Origin: Streptosporangium saharense
GTDB lineage: Bacteria; Actinomycetota; Actinomycetes; Streptosporangiales; Streptosporangiaceae
Reading direction: 5' to 3'
Assembly (NCBI RefSeq): GCF_014203715.1
Contig: NZ_JACHJP010000001.1
Location: 1,218,432 to 1,282,431, forward strand
Length of the DNA: 64,000 nucleotides
Shown here piece after piece: positions 33,267-41,834 of the stretch. The notes beneath the pieces were generated by a model. The model was not told where the DNA came from and did not search any database. It worked only from the letters and a program-made list of their open reading frames with translations. The position numbers were made by a program, and so were the translations under genes. How positions within the stretch are numbered: position 1 is the stretch's first letter; the number at the start of each line of letters is the position of its first letter.

Positions 33267-33670
33267 CCCGGCGACCGGACAGGGACCCGGAGCGGGGATC
33301 GCTGTCGGCGGAGACGGTGCTGCTCGCGCCGGTCTTCCTGCTGTTCCTGCTGTTCCTGGTCGGCGCGGGACGCGTCGTCGAGGCCCAGGGCGAGGTGAAC
33401 GGCGCCGCGAGGGACGCCGCGCGGGCCGCCTCCGTCGAACGCTCCCGCTCCGAGGCGGAGAGCGCGGCCGAGGAGGCGGCCAAGGCGTCGCTGTCCGGGC
33501 AGTGCGAGCCCGAGGTCAGCCTCGACGGCACGGAGTGGAAGGCGGGCGGCCAGGTCAAGGTGACGGTGACCTGCTCGCTGAACCTGGACTTCCTCGGCTT
33601 CGGCGCGGCCAAGGACATGCGGGGGGACGCGGTGACCCCCCTTGAGCAGCTCCGGAGGGTGGAGGAGTGA
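33263..33670 (+). CDS. Second TadE-like minor pilin
   Basis: This 135-residue protein repeats the TadE plan. A charged leader (RRPDRDPERG) is followed by SLSAETVLLAPVFLLFLLFLVGAG with Glu at position +5, a helix rich in Ala/Arg/Glu, and two Cys (SGQC and VTC) that could form a disulfide. GTG 33263 overlaps the previous stop as GTGA and has GAGGGG eight bases upstream. It differs enough from its neighbour to be a distinct subunit rather than a recent copy. Confidence 0.78.
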   Translation: MTRRPDRDPERGSLSAETVLLAPVFLLFLLFLVGAGRVVEAQGEVNGAARDAARAASVERSRSEAESAAEEAAKASLSGQCEPEVSLDGTEWKAGGQVKVTVTCSLNLDFLGFGAAKDMRGDAVTPLEQLRRVEE

Positions 33671-34104
33671 CCCCTTCCCACGGCCCCCGTGACCGGGGGT
33701 CGATGTCGGTCTTCACGGTGATCTTCTCGGCCGTGGTCTTCATGCTGGCCGGGCTCCTCGTGGACGGCGGCGGCGCCATCAACGCCAGGCTGCGGGCCGC
33801 GGACATCGCCGAACAGGCGGCCAGGGCCGCCGCCGACAGGATCGACGTCGAGTACCTCCGCGAGAGCGGCCAGGCCCGGCTGCTCGGCGAGGACGAGGTC
33901 TGCGCGAAGGCGAAGGAGATCGTCTCCGCCTACAGCGGCTCCGACGTCCGCCTCGGCGAGTGCTCGGTCGGCGCCGGGCAGGGCGAGGTCACGGTCCGGG
34001 TCTCGGTGGCCTGGACGTCGTTCTTCCTGGCCGCGCTCGGCTTCCCCGGCTCCGACATGGAGGCCGCGGCCACCGCGGGACCCGACATGGGGGACGACGG
34101 GTGA
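33667..34104 (+). CDS. TadG-like pilus protein
   Basis: This 145-residue protein has a short charged start, then DRGSMSVFTVIFSAVVFMLAGLLVDGGGAINARLRAADIAEQAARAAAD. That is typical of the N-terminal region of TadG/Rv3660c-cluster secretion proteins, with one membrane helix. A pair of Cys (DEVCAKA and GECSVG) may bond outside. GTG 33667 overlaps the previous stop as GTGA. It is the last of the tightly coupled genes; a 92-bp gap follows. Confidence 0.75.
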   Translation: MTPSHGPRDRGSMSVFTVIFSAVVFMLAGLLVDGGGAINARLRAADIAEQAARAAADRIDVEYLRESGQARLLGEDEVCAKAKEIVSAYSGSDVRLGECSVGAGQGEVTVRVSVAWTSFFLAALGFPGSDMEAAATAGPDMGDDG

Positions 34105-34196
34105 CGGCCGCGGGCCGTACCTCAGGCCGTACCGATTGACACGAATCGCTGGCAGAGCCGGCCGAGGACGACGAATCTGGACAGGAAGGGAGACGC

Positions 34197-36977
34197 ATGC
34201 CCACGCGACAGCCAACGCGCATCCGACCGAGACGTACGGCGGGCGACCTGGCCGCCGGTCTCGGCGCGCTGGTCGTGCTGGTCGCACTGGTCGGCGGGGT
34301 TCCCTACGCGCTGCTGAGGCTGGCCGGGCCGCCGCTCTCACCCGAGCTGCTCCACCTGAACCTGCTGACCAGCCAGGTCGGCACGAGCATGATCGTGGCG
34401 ATCCTCGTGCTGCTGGTGTGGCTGGCGTGGTTCCAGCTGACCGTCTGCGTGATCGTCGAGATCTACGCGGGGCTGCGGCGGGTCGGCATGCCCGCCAGGG
34501 TTCCCTTCTCCGGCGGCACCCAGATGCTGGCCAACCGGCTGGTCTCGGCGGTGCTGCTGCTGTTCACGGTCTCGGCGGTCGTCGTGCCGATCGTCAGGCC
34601 GACGGCGGCGCCCGTCGCCCGCCCCGCGTCCGCGGCGGCCTCGGTCACCACCCCCGAGGCCGAGGAGCGGGCGCCGCTGGTGCACGTGGAGAAGGCCAGG
34701 AAGGTCTACGTGGTGCAGCCGCCGCACGGGCGCCACCACGAGAGCCTGTGGGAGATCGCGGAGAAGTGCCTCGGCGACGGACGGCGCTATCCGGAGATCT
34801 ACCGGCTCAACCAGCACAAGGAGCAGCCGGACGGCAGCCGCCTGCACATGGCCGACCTGATCAGGCCCGGCTGGGTGCTCGACATGCCGGACGACGCCAG
34901 GAACGTGCACATCGTCCCGGCCACCCAGCAGCGCGGGGAGACCCTCAAGGACCACCCGGGCAAGCCCGCCGAACTCGACGGCAACACCCAGGACATCTCC
35001 ACCAGGGGCGCCGATCTGCCGGGCGAGTCCCGAACCGAGTCCAGGCCGGAGGCCAGGCCCGAGTCCAGGAACGGGGACACCGCGGACAGCGGTCGGCGGG
35101 AGCCGTACAGCACGAAGGACACAAGCGGGGAGCAGAAACAGGACGGGCAGCAGGGGCTTGAGCTGCTCGACTACCTGGCCGGGGCCTCGCTCGCGGCGGC
35201 CGGGCTGCTGGCGGCCCTGGGCCGCAGGCGCAGGCAGCAGTTGTGGCACCGGGCGTTCGGGCGCAGGATCGTCAGGCCGAAGGACGACGCGGCCAAGGCC
35301 GAGGTGGCGCTCAGGCTCGGCGCCGACGCCCCGGGCAGCCGGATGCTGGACATCGGGCTGCGGCTGCTCGGACGTTCCCTGGCCGCGCAGAAGCGGATTC
35401 CGCCGACCATCTACGCCGCCCACCTGTCCGCGCAGAGTCTCGACCTGTGGATCCACCCGCCCGCCCCCGAGGCGCCCGCCCCCTGGAGCGCCCACGACGG
35501 CGGCCAGGTCTGGCGGCTGCCCGCCCACGAGGGCAGGATGCTCGACGAGCGGTCCCTGTCGGAGGCGCCCGCGCCGTACCCCGGGCTGGTCTCGCTCGGG
35601 TCGAACGGTGAGGGCCGCGTGCTCGTGGACCTGGAGGCGGCGCACGGCCTGATCAGTCTCAGCGGCCCGCAGACCACCGCGGCCCTGGCCGCGCTCGCCG
35701 TCGAGCTGGCGACCAACCGCTGGTCGGACCGGATGACCGTCACGCTCGTCGGGTTCGGCGAGGAGCTGACCGTGATCGCCCCGGACCGGATCAGGTACGT
35801 CGAGACCCTCGCCGAGGTGCTGCCCGAGCTTGAGGCCAGGGCCGAGGAACGCGGTCAGGGCGGGGACGTGCTGACCGGAAGGATCCAGGGCCGGGCCGCC
35901 GAGCCGATCTGGCCGCCGCACTACGTGCTGTCCGCGCTCGTCCCCGGCGAGGAGGAAGGCCACCGGCTGGCCGTGCTGGCCAGGAAGGGCGTCAGGACCG
36001 CGGCGGGCTACGTCGTGGCCGGGCAGGTCCCGCACGCCACCTGGAACTGGGAGATCACCGAGGACGGCAAGGCGAAGGTGGACGCGCTCGGCTTCGAGGT
36101 GGACGCCCAGTTGCTGCCCCGGCGCCACTACCGCGCCCTGATCGACCTGTTCGAGACCGCGGGACGGTTCGACGGCGAGTCCATGGCCGACCGGCCAGAG
36201 CCGGTCCCGGCGACGGCCTCGGTCGAGGTTCGGGTCCTCGGTCCCACCGAGATCGCGGGTCCCGAACCGATGGAGGAGGGGCGGGCCACGCTCGCCGTGG
36301 AGCTCGTCGTCTATCTGGCGACCCATCCCGGCGGCGTCCACCCGGTCGTGCTCGGCGGCGTGCTGTGGCCGCGCGGCGTGCAGGCGGCCGTCAGGGACGC
36401 GACCATCGCCAGGGTCGTCGACTGGCTGGGCACCGACGGCGCAGGGCGTCCCAACCTCTACGCCGACGAGGCGGGCAGGTTCAGGCTCGGCCCCGAGGTG
36501 CGGACCGACTGGATGGTCTTCCGCGACCTGGTCCGCCGCTCCCACACGGACGCCGGGGTGCGGGCCGTACTGCTCGAACGGGCGCTGAACCTGGTGCGGG
36601 GGCCGCTGCTCAACGGGCGCCCGCGGGGGCGCTACGCCTGGCTGGCCGACGACGACCTCGAGTACGACGTGACGGCGGCCGTCGCGGACGCCGCGCACCG
36701 GCTCTGCGAGATCCGGATCGAGGAGGGCGACGCGGGACGGGCCGTGGCCGCGGTGCGGGCGGGCCTGCTGCTCGCCGCCGACGACGAGGGGCTCTGGCGC
36801 GACCTGCTGCGGGCCACCCACCTCACCGGCGACCAGGAGCGGCTGCGGACCGTGGTCGAGGCCCTGCACAGGAGGGCCGCCGCCCAGCAGGGCGGGGGCG
36901 GGATGGCCCCGGAGACCGAGGCCCTGATCGACGAGCTGCTGCCCTCGTGGCGGATGCGCTCGGCGCCGTCCGCATGA
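34197..36977 (+). CDS. Membrane protein with LysM domain and cytoplasmic BTAD regulator-like domain
   Basis: This is a large 926-residue protein. Three membrane helices lie at about 18-42, 60-88 and 112-133. A LysM-like wall-binding part (about 168-232) includes ESLWEIAEKCLGDGRRYPEIYRLNQH. A charged linker, a fourth helix (324-342), and a long middle domain without recognised motifs follow. The C-terminus has an OmpR-like winged helix (about 675-770) and a BTAD helical domain (770-925), as in SARP regulators. Such proteins accompany actinobacterial Tad loci. They may sense wall or pilus status, though DNA binding is unproven. ATG 34197 has AAGGGAG upstream. Confidence 0.78.
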   Translation: MPTRQPTRIRPRRTAGDLAAGLGALVVLVALVGGVPYALLRLAGPPLSPELLHLNLLTSQVGTSMIVAILVLLVWLAWFQLTVCVIVEIYAGLRRVGMPARVPFSGGTQMLANRLVSAVLLLFTVSAVVVPIVRPTAAPVARPASAAASVTTPEAEERAPLVHVEKARKVYVVQPPHGRHHESLWEIAEKCLGDGRRYPEIYRLNQHKEQPDGSRLHMADLIRPGWVLDMPDDARNVHIVPATQQRGETLKDHPGKPAELDGNTQDISTRGADLPGESRTESRPEARPESRNGDTADSGRREPYSTKDTSGEQKQDGQQGLELLDYLAGASLAAAGLLAALGRRRRQQLWHRAFGRRIVRPKDDAAKAEVALRLGADAPGSRMLDIGLRLLGRSLAAQKRIPPTIYAAHLSAQSLDLWIHPPAPEAPAPWSAHDGGQVWRLPAHEGRMLDERSLSEAPAPYPGLVSLGSNGEGRVLVDLEAAHGLISLSGPQTTAALAALAVELATNRWSDRMTVTLVGFGEELTVIAPDRIRYVETLAEVLPELEARAEERGQGGDVLTGRIQGRAAEPIWPPHYVLSALVPGEEEGHRLAVLARKGVRTAAGYVVAGQVPHATWNWEITEDGKAKVDALGFEVDAQLLPRRHYRALIDLFETAGRFDGESMADRPEPVPATASVEVRVLGPTEIAGPEPMEEGRATLAVELVVYLATHPGGVHPVVLGGVLWPRGVQAAVRDATIARVVDWLGTDGAGRPNLYADEAGRFRLGPEVRTDWMVFRDLVRRSHTDAGVRAVLLERALNLVRGPLLNGRPRGRYAWLADDDLEYDVTAAVADAAHRLCEIRIEEGDAGRAVAAVRAGLLLAADDEGLWRDLLRATHLTGDQERLRTVVEALHRRAAAQQGGGGMAPETEALIDELLPSWRMRSAPSA

Positions 36978-37624
36978 GGGGCTCCAGGGTCCTGAGTGGC
37001 CTGCTGGCGGTCTCCGTCCTGGTTTCGGGGTGTACGGCGGAGCGGGAGCCGTTCATGCCGGAGGGCGACGCCGGGGGGGTGAGCGCGACGCCCGAGGTCT
37101 CCAGGGCGCCCGTCGCGGTCCCGACGACGCGTGAGGAGACTGTCGAGGTGGCCCCCGGGGTGCGGCTGGTCGTCGAGTGGCCCGCCGCGCCCGACCGGGA
37201 CACCGCGGGGATGGTCGCCGCCTTCCGCGACCACCTGGCCGGGTCGTTCAGGGCCGTCGTCACCGGGGGCAGGGACATCGGCTATCTCGACGTCGTCACC
37301 GGCGACGCGGTCGAGGAGCTGAGCGCGTGGGTCGGGGAGTTCCTCGACCAGAGCCGTTCGGTGCGGGGCACCGTCCGCGTCTACGCGCTGACCGTCGGCC
37401 CGGTGAACGGGAAGGGGGCGCAGATGGAGGCGTGCATGGACGAGTCCGGCATGCGCCTGCTCGACGCGGCGACCGGAAAGCCGGTCGCCCGCCAGCCCGC
37501 GTGGACCCGCGAGCCCTTCCTGCAGGCGGCCGGGATGCGGCTCGGCGACGACGGGGTGTGGCGGGTCGCGCTGCTGCGGCACACGGAACTTCCCAACGAA
37601 CGCGTGAAGGGATGTCGTCGATGA
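36974..37624 (+). CDS. Lipoprotein of the Tad locus
   Basis: This 216-residue protein is not assigned to a family. It has a signal peptide with lipobox LVSGC (lipidated Cys20) and a Pro/Thr/Val-rich linker. A domain with RLVVEWPAAPDRDTAGMVAAFRDHLAGSF and GRDIGYLDVVTGDAVEEL follows. Two Cys (MEACMD and KGCRR) may pair. ATG 36974 overlaps the stop of the BTAD protein gene as ATGA, so the two are co-translated and probably act together. A role in anchoring or assisting pilus assembly is inference from context. Confidence 0.65.
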   Translation: MRGSRVLSGLLAVSVLVSGCTAEREPFMPEGDAGGVSATPEVSRAPVAVPTTREETVEVAPGVRLVVEWPAAPDRDTAGMVAAFRDHLAGSFRAVVTGGRDIGYLDVVTGDAVEELSAWVGEFLDQSRSVRGTVRVYALTVGPVNGKGAQMEACMDESGMRLLDAATGKPVARQPAWTREPFLQAAGMRLGDDGVWRVALLRHTELPNERVKGCRR

Positions 37625-37673
37625 CCTCCTCCCCACGCCAGAAGCCCGGGGCACCCACACTCAAGGAGTTTCG

Positions 37674-38612
37674 ATGATCGGGAAAGTGGTCGTCGCGGGG
37701 CTGCTTCTGCTCGCCCCCTTCGCGGATCCCGGTGGGGGTACGGGTGGGAAGCCGGAGGCGAAGGGCTTCCAGGAGGGCAAGAACGGCGAGACGGTCGGGG
37801 TCATCCTGAAGGACTCCCGGATCATCGTCTCCGGCAACGGGACGAGCGGGAAGAGTGACGGCTACCGGGTCAGGCGGCCCTGCTGGTACGAGCCCGGGGG
37901 CAACGCCAAGGACATGCTGAAGAAGCAGGAGGAGTCCAAGCCCGAGTGGATGCCCGCGACGGAGTGGAACAGGCACCTGGAGTCCCTCAAGGAGTTCAAG
38001 GACAAGGTCGGCAAGGAGGGCACCTGGTGGACGCGCGCCTACAACGAGGCCGACCCGAACGCGCTGTCCTGCCTGGCGGCGCTCGAACCGTACGTGTTCG
38101 TCCCGCCGAACACCACCCCGCCCGCGGGGATCACCATCCAGGAGCTGGCCGACATCGCCAGGGCCGCGCTGACCGTGCCCGAGCCGAAGATCGAGGTCAA
38201 TCCCGACGCCAGGAGCTACGTCAACCTGGACACCTGGGTCTGGCTCGGTGACGTCGGTTCCAAGACGCGCTCGGTGACCGCGACGCTGCCCGGCGTCATG
38301 AGCGCCACGGTCACGGCGACCCTCGGGCGGCTGGAGATCAAGTCGGGCACCACGGATGATCGCGCCACGGTCAAGCAGGACTGCGCGGACGGCGGTAAGC
38401 CGTACAGCAAGGGGGCGGCGTTCAGTTGCGGGGTGACCTATCGGCGGGCCTCGGCCGACCAGTCACGCGGGGTCTACACGATGACCGTCACCGCGGTGTG
38501 GCCCGTCACGGTTGAGGGGAACGTGAACTTCGGCTACGCCCCGGTCCAGGTGAGCGCGGACCGGGACGTGGCCGTCGGTGAGGTGCAGAGCGTCGTCAAG
38601 GGCGATGACTAG
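37674..38612 (+). CDS. Secreted protein of the Tad locus, unknown function
   Basis: This 312-residue exported protein follows the lipoprotein gene by 49 bp. The N-terminus MIGKVVVAGLLLLAPFADP is a signal peptide. The mature protein has paired cysteines (RRPCWYEP, LSCLAAL, KQDCADG and FSCGVTY) and a beta-rich second half (KTRSVTATLPGVMSATVTATLGRLEI, VYTMTVTAVWPVTVEG) like an immunoglobulin-type or adhesin fold. Similar genes often close actinobacterial Tad clusters. ATG 37674 has AAGGAG six bases upstream. Its stop (38610-38612) is nine bases from the convergent ogt stop. Confidence 0.65.
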   Translation: MIGKVVVAGLLLLAPFADPGGGTGGKPEAKGFQEGKNGETVGVILKDSRIIVSGNGTSGKSDGYRVRRPCWYEPGGNAKDMLKKQEESKPEWMPATEWNRHLESLKEFKDKVGKEGTWWTRAYNEADPNALSCLAALEPYVFVPPNTTPPAGITIQELADIARAALTVPEPKIEVNPDARSYVNLDTWVWLGDVGSKTRSVTATLPGVMSATVTATLGRLEIKSGTTDDRATVKQDCADGGKPYSKGAAFSCGVTYRRASADQSRGVYTMTVTAVWPVTVEGNVNFGYAPVQVSADRDVAVGEVQSVVKGDD

Positions 38613-38631
38613 GACTGGCGGCTAGGACTGG
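38609..38631. repeat. Direct repeat CTAGGACTGG across two convergent stop codons
   Basis: CTAGGACTGG occurs at 38609-38618 and 38622-38631. The first copy contains the TAG of the plus-strand gene, the second the TAG of the minus-strand ogt gene. There is no hairpin terminator between the two genes. Confidence 0.55.
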
Positions 38632-39143
38632 ACCGCGCCCTCGTGGGTGAGCAGCCACCGCTTGACCGGGACGCCGTAGTAGTAGCCGCCGAAGCCGCCC
38701 GTCGACGGCAGGACGCGGTGGCACGGCACGAACGGGGCGATCAGGTTCTGCGCGCAGGCGCCCCCCGCCGCCCTGGCGGCCGTCCTGGGTAGTCCCGCCC
38801 GCTCGGCCAGCTCGGCGTAGCTGACCGTGACGCCCGGCGGAACCTGCCGCAGGGCTTCGAGCAGCCGCTGCCGCGTCGGCGTGCCGGGCTGCGCCACCTC
38901 GACGGTGTCGAGCGCCTTGAGGTCACCGTCCAGATAGTCCCGTACGGCTCGCGCCGGCTGGCCGAGGTCGTCCACGACATCCAGGCCGAGGGCCCTGAGG
39001 GTGGGCGAGAGCCGTACGAACATCTCGTGGGGGTCGGCGGTGAAACCGGCCGCCACGACGACGCCCTCGTGCGTGAGCAGTGACAGCGGTCCGGTGGGCG
39101 TGGGGAGGACCTGGGCCTCGACGGGGTCGCGGGTCTCGGTCAT
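38622..39143 (-). CDS. ogt: Methylated-DNA--protein-cysteine methyltransferase
   Basis: This 173-residue suicide protein removes methyl groups from O6-methylguanine. The active-site motif is VPCHRVLPSTGGFGGYYYG, the helix-turn-helix recognition segment VSYAELAERAGLPRTAARAAGGACAQN, and the N-terminal part (LPTPTGPLSLLTHEGVVVAAGF) matches Ogt. The acceptor Cys lies near residue 141. ATG 39143 overlaps the stop of the upstream ada-alkA gene as ATGA. The two make an alkylation-repair operon, with the fused protein likely acting as methyl-sensing activator. Confidence 0.93.
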   Translation of the reverse strand: MTETRDPVEAQVLPTPTGPLSLLTHEGVVVAAGFTADPHEMFVRLSPTLRALGLDVVDDLGQPARAVRDYLDGDLKALDTVEVAQPGTPTRQRLLEALRQVPPGVTVSYAELAERAGLPRTAARAAGGACAQNLIAPFVPCHRVLPSTGGFGGYYYGVPVKRWLLTHEGAVQS

Positions 39144-40531
39144 GACGCACTCCAGAGGTGTAGGGCGGCGTAGGCCCGCCAGGGCCGCCACCGCTCGATG
39201 TGATCTTCGGAAATGTCCAGCCGGGCCATGGTTCTGCGCAGCACCAGGTCGCCGTCTGGCCAGGCGTCCGGGTCGCGCAGCGCCCGCAGCGCCACGTAGC
39301 TCGCCGTCCACGGCCCGATGCCGGGGACAAGCAGCAGCCGGGAGACGGTCTGGGCGGGCTCCTGGGCGCCGTCCAGGTCGATCTCCCCGTCGGCGACGCG
39401 GGTGGCGAGCGCCCTGAGCGTGGCGATCCGCCGCCCGGTCAGGCCGAGCCCTTCGAGGTCGGCCCCGAGCAGCTCCTCGGGGGCCGGGAACAGCACGCCT
39501 CCCTGCCCCGCGCGGGCGACGATCCTGCCCAGGAGCGTACGGGCGCCCGCCACGGAGATCTGCTGGCCGACAACGGCGCGCACGGCGACCTCGAAGCCGT
39601 CCCACGCGCCCGGCACCCGCAGCCCCGGCCTGGCGGCGACCAGCGGCCCGAGGGAGGTCCCGCCGAGCGCGTCGGCGATGGCCTGCGGGTCGGCGTCGAG
39701 GTCGAGAAGACGGCGGCAGCGGGCCACGACCCGGGCCAGCCCCCGGGTGTCGTCGAGCTCGACGTCGAGCCGTACGTGACCGGGCAGGGGGGTGAGGGTG
39801 ACGGTCCCGCCGGGGACCACGCGGCTGTAGGAGGTCTCGTCGACGGTCTCCAGGCCGGGGATGGCCCTGGCCCGCAGGAACCGCAGGAGCGTCCCCGCGT
39901 CGTACGGCTCGCGGCGGTGCAGCCGCAGCCTCAGCGAGGTGTCGGCAACGCCCCTGCTCCCGCCCGCTGTCGCCCGCAGTTCGCCGGGCGTGAAGCCGTA
40001 CGTCTCCTTCATGGTCGCGTTGAACTGGCGCACGCTGCCGAAGCCGGAGGCGAAGGCCACGTCGGTGATCGGCAGGCCCGTCTCGGTGAGGAGCTGCTTG
40101 GCCAGCAGCAGCCGTTTCGTCCTGGCGACGGCCAGCGGGCCGACGCCGATCTCGGCGGTGAACAGGCGGTGCAGGTGCCGTTCGGTGATGTGCAGGCGCC
40201 CGGCCAGCCTGGTGACCCCGCCGTCGTCGGCCACGCCCTCGTCGATCAGCCGCAGGGCCCTGCCGATCAGGTCGCCCCGGTGGTCCCAGCCGGGATCTCC
40301 CGGGCTCAGCTCGGGACGGCAGCGTTTGCACGGCCGGAACCCGGCCGCCTCGGCGGAGGCCGCGTGCCGGTAGAAGCGCACGTTGCGCGAGGCGGGCGTG
40401 CGCGCGGGACAGATGGGCCTGCAGTAGATGCGTGTGGAGGTGACAGCCGTGTAGAACCGCCCGTCGAACCGGGCGTCCCTGGCGGCCACCGCGCGGTAAC
40501 AGGAGGCGAAGTCAAGCTCTGCGACGGACAT
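39140..40531 (-). CDS. Fused Ada regulator and AlkA 3-methyladenine DNA glycosylase
   Basis: This 463-residue protein joins three parts. The N-terminal Ada domain has the four zinc Cys (Cys37, Cys41, Cys68, Cys71 in RIYCRPICPAR and RPCKRC); the first is the methyl acceptor for phosphotriester damage. An AraC-type DNA-binding domain follows (about 85-190, with HITERHLHRLF and ITDVAFASGFGSVRQFNATMKETYG). The rest is an AlkA glycosylase with the helix-hairpin-helix RLLLVPGIGPWTASYVALRAL and catalytic Asp in DAWPDGDLVL. It both senses and repairs alkylation damage. ATG 40531 lacks a Shine-Dalgarno and has TATCGT at -13 to -8, suggesting a leaderless start. Confidence 0.92.
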   Translation of the reverse strand: MSVAELDFASCYRAVAARDARFDGRFYTAVTSTRIYCRPICPARTPASRNVRFYRHAASAEAAGFRPCKRCRPELSPGDPGWDHRGDLIGRALRLIDEGVADDGGVTRLAGRLHITERHLHRLFTAEIGVGPLAVARTKRLLLAKQLLTETGLPITDVAFASGFGSVRQFNATMKETYGFTPGELRATAGGSRGVADTSLRLRLHRREPYDAGTLLRFLRARAIPGLETVDETSYSRVVPGGTVTLTPLPGHVRLDVELDDTRGLARVVARCRRLLDLDADPQAIADALGGTSLGPLVAARPGLRVPGAWDGFEVAVRAVVGQQISVAGARTLLGRIVARAGQGGVLFPAPEELLGADLEGLGLTGRRIATLRALATRVADGEIDLDGAQEPAQTVSRLLLVPGIGPWTASYVALRALRDPDAWPDGDLVLRRTMARLDISEDHIERWRPWRAYAALHLWSAS

Positions 40532-40538
40532 GCCGACA

Positions 40539-40544
40539 ACGATA
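40539..40544 (-). promoter_or_regulatory. Candidate -10 box (TATCGT) of the ada-alkA/ogt operon
   Basis: On the minus strand TATCGT ends eight bases before ATG 40531, and no ribosome-binding site is visible. Confidence 0.4.
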
Positions 40545-40592
40545 TGCACAGCGTAGATGGGGTGACTGGCGGGTTTCGGACGTGACCGTGGA

Positions 40593-41534
40593 TCACTTCG
40601 AGGAGATGCCGACCCCGATCTCGAACTCACGATAGACCCTGGCCCAGAAGCCGTCACGCAGCCAGACCCTGGCCTCGGGGAAGGGCCGCAGCGAGTGGCC
40701 CAGCTCCTTTTCCGCCTCGATCAGCAGCTCGGTGTCGATGACCGTGGGCAGGATCGGGCCGGGGAGCAGGTCGCGGATGTTGTCGCGGCCCCGGGTGAGG
40801 ATCCACTTCTGGGCCACGTGCTCGCCGACGTCCTCGACCCGGGGACGGCTCGGCCCGAGCTTGGCGGGCTGTCCCGCGGGGGCCTTCGGCTTGGCGGCGG
40901 TACGGCCCGCGAAGACCTGGGCGGGCGAGGGGGTCGTGGGCGGCACCGGGACGGGGACGGGCGCGGGGGCGCGGCTGAAGAAGGAGCGCAGGAAGTCGGC
41001 GCTGATGATCTCCACGGTGTCGGACTCCCAGACCAGCCGCTCGGCCTGGTTGGTGCCGTAGGGCGGCTCGACGCCCCACAGGTGGATGCGCACGCCGTAG
41101 GCCTGGGCCGCCTCGACGGCCGGGACCATGTCCTCGTCCCCGGCCAGCAGGATCGTGTCGCTCACCGCGTGGTGCCTGGCCAGGGCCTCCAGGTCGCTTC
41201 TGATCTGGGCGTCCACGCCCTTCTGCTGGCCACGGGCGTTGAGGTTGCCGAGCCGTACCTTGACCCAGGGGAGCTGGGCGATGACGCGCTGGTCCACGGT
41301 CGGCACCCGGTCGCGGGCCGCGTCGTACCAGTAGATGCGCAGCAGTTCGCCGTGGATGCGGGCCTCGGCGTGCTTCTGCAGCGCCTGGATGAGCTCGTCG
41401 GCCGCGACGCGGTACTCCTTGCGCTCCTTGGCGCCGAGGAGGACCTCTCCCGCCGCCGCGTAGAGGTAGCCGACGTCGACGAGGACGGCGTACTTCGCGG
41501 CGACGGGATGCGTTGTGAGGTCCAGGATGGTCAT
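40593..41534 (-). CDS. NYN-domain (PIN-like) protein
   Basis: This 313-residue protein has an N-terminal NYN domain of the PIN nuclease superfamily (about 10-185). Acidic residues typical of metal binding lie in AVLVDVGYLYAAAG, KGVDAQIRSDLEAL and LLAGDEDMVPAVEAAQ. These domains usually cleave RNA. A Pro/Ala-rich linker (about 205-245) leads to a C-terminal domain (about 250-313) with HVAQKWILTRG and PEARVWLRDGFW. That domain resembles the tail common to LabA/DUF88-type proteins and may bind RNA or a partner. ATG 41534 has GGAGGA six bases upstream. Substrate unknown. Confidence 0.8.
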   Translation of the reverse strand: MTILDLTTHPVAAKYAVLVDVGYLYAAAGEVLLGAKERKEYRVAADELIQALQKHAEARIHGELLRIYWYDAARDRVPTVDQRVIAQLPWVKVRLGNLNARGQQKGVDAQIRSDLEALARHHAVSDTILLAGDEDMVPAVEAAQAYGVRIHLWGVEPPYGTNQAERLVWESDTVEIISADFLRSFFSRAPAPVPVPVPPTTPSPAQVFAGRTAAKPKAPAGQPAKLGPSRPRVEDVGEHVAQKWILTRGRDNIRDLLPGPILPTVIDTELLIEAEKELGHSLRPFPEARVWLRDGFWARVYREFEIGVGISSK

Positions 41535-41571
41535 GTCGTCCTCCAGGCCTCGGAACTCAGTGATCGGGCTG

Positions 41572-41577
41572 ACTATA
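41572..41577 (-). promoter_or_regulatory. Candidate -10 box (TATAGT) of the NYN gene
   Basis: On the minus strand TATAGT lies in an A+T-rich stretch 37 bp upstream of ATG 41534, leaving room for a leader with a Shine-Dalgarno. No good -35 is seen. Confidence 0.35.
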
Positions 41578-41636
41578 TGCGCCCATTTCTTAGATAGTCC
41601 CAAGTCTCGTGCAACTTGACACCCCGTTCCATGGAT

Positions 41637-41834
41637 CTAACGAGGTAGACCGCTTGATCTCCAAGCACCATGTCCAGTGGGAAGATACTTTCGCATGCGC
41701 TGTGCGGGATTACGCCAATTTTCGCGCTTTGGTGGTGCTTTCACCTCCGGAACCGTCCGGGCGGCGAGGGCGACCACCAGCGCGGCGACCTCCTCCTGCG
41801 TCGCGTCTCCGTGAACGATCTTCAGATGTGTCAC
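41637..41834 (-). CDS. accE: Acyl-CoA carboxylase epsilon subunit
   Basis: This short gene encodes 65 residues. It starts at GTG 41834, whose GTGA overlaps the stop of the carboxyltransferase gene. The sequence opens [22 protein letters not shown] and ends [10 protein letters not shown], both typical of the AccE/PccE epsilon peptides found only in actinobacterial acyl-CoA carboxylases. There the peptide binds the beta chain and helps the alpha chain dock. Operon position next to the beta chain confirms the call. It is easy to miss because of its size and GTG start. Confidence 0.88.
   Translation of the reverse strand: MTHLKIVHGDATQEEVAALVVALAARTVPEVKAPPKRENWRNPAQRMRKYLPTGHGAWRSSGLPR

Noticed and set aside
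34136..34141. TTGACA in the gap before the LysM/BTAD gene as a promoter
   Set aside because: No -10 at the right distance; the gene may be served by read-through from the Tad genes.
34338..36869. An 843-codon minus-strand open frame opposite the LysM/BTAD gene
   Set aside because: Its composition is typical of antisense shadow and it has no recognisable motif. The plus-strand protein has coherent domains.
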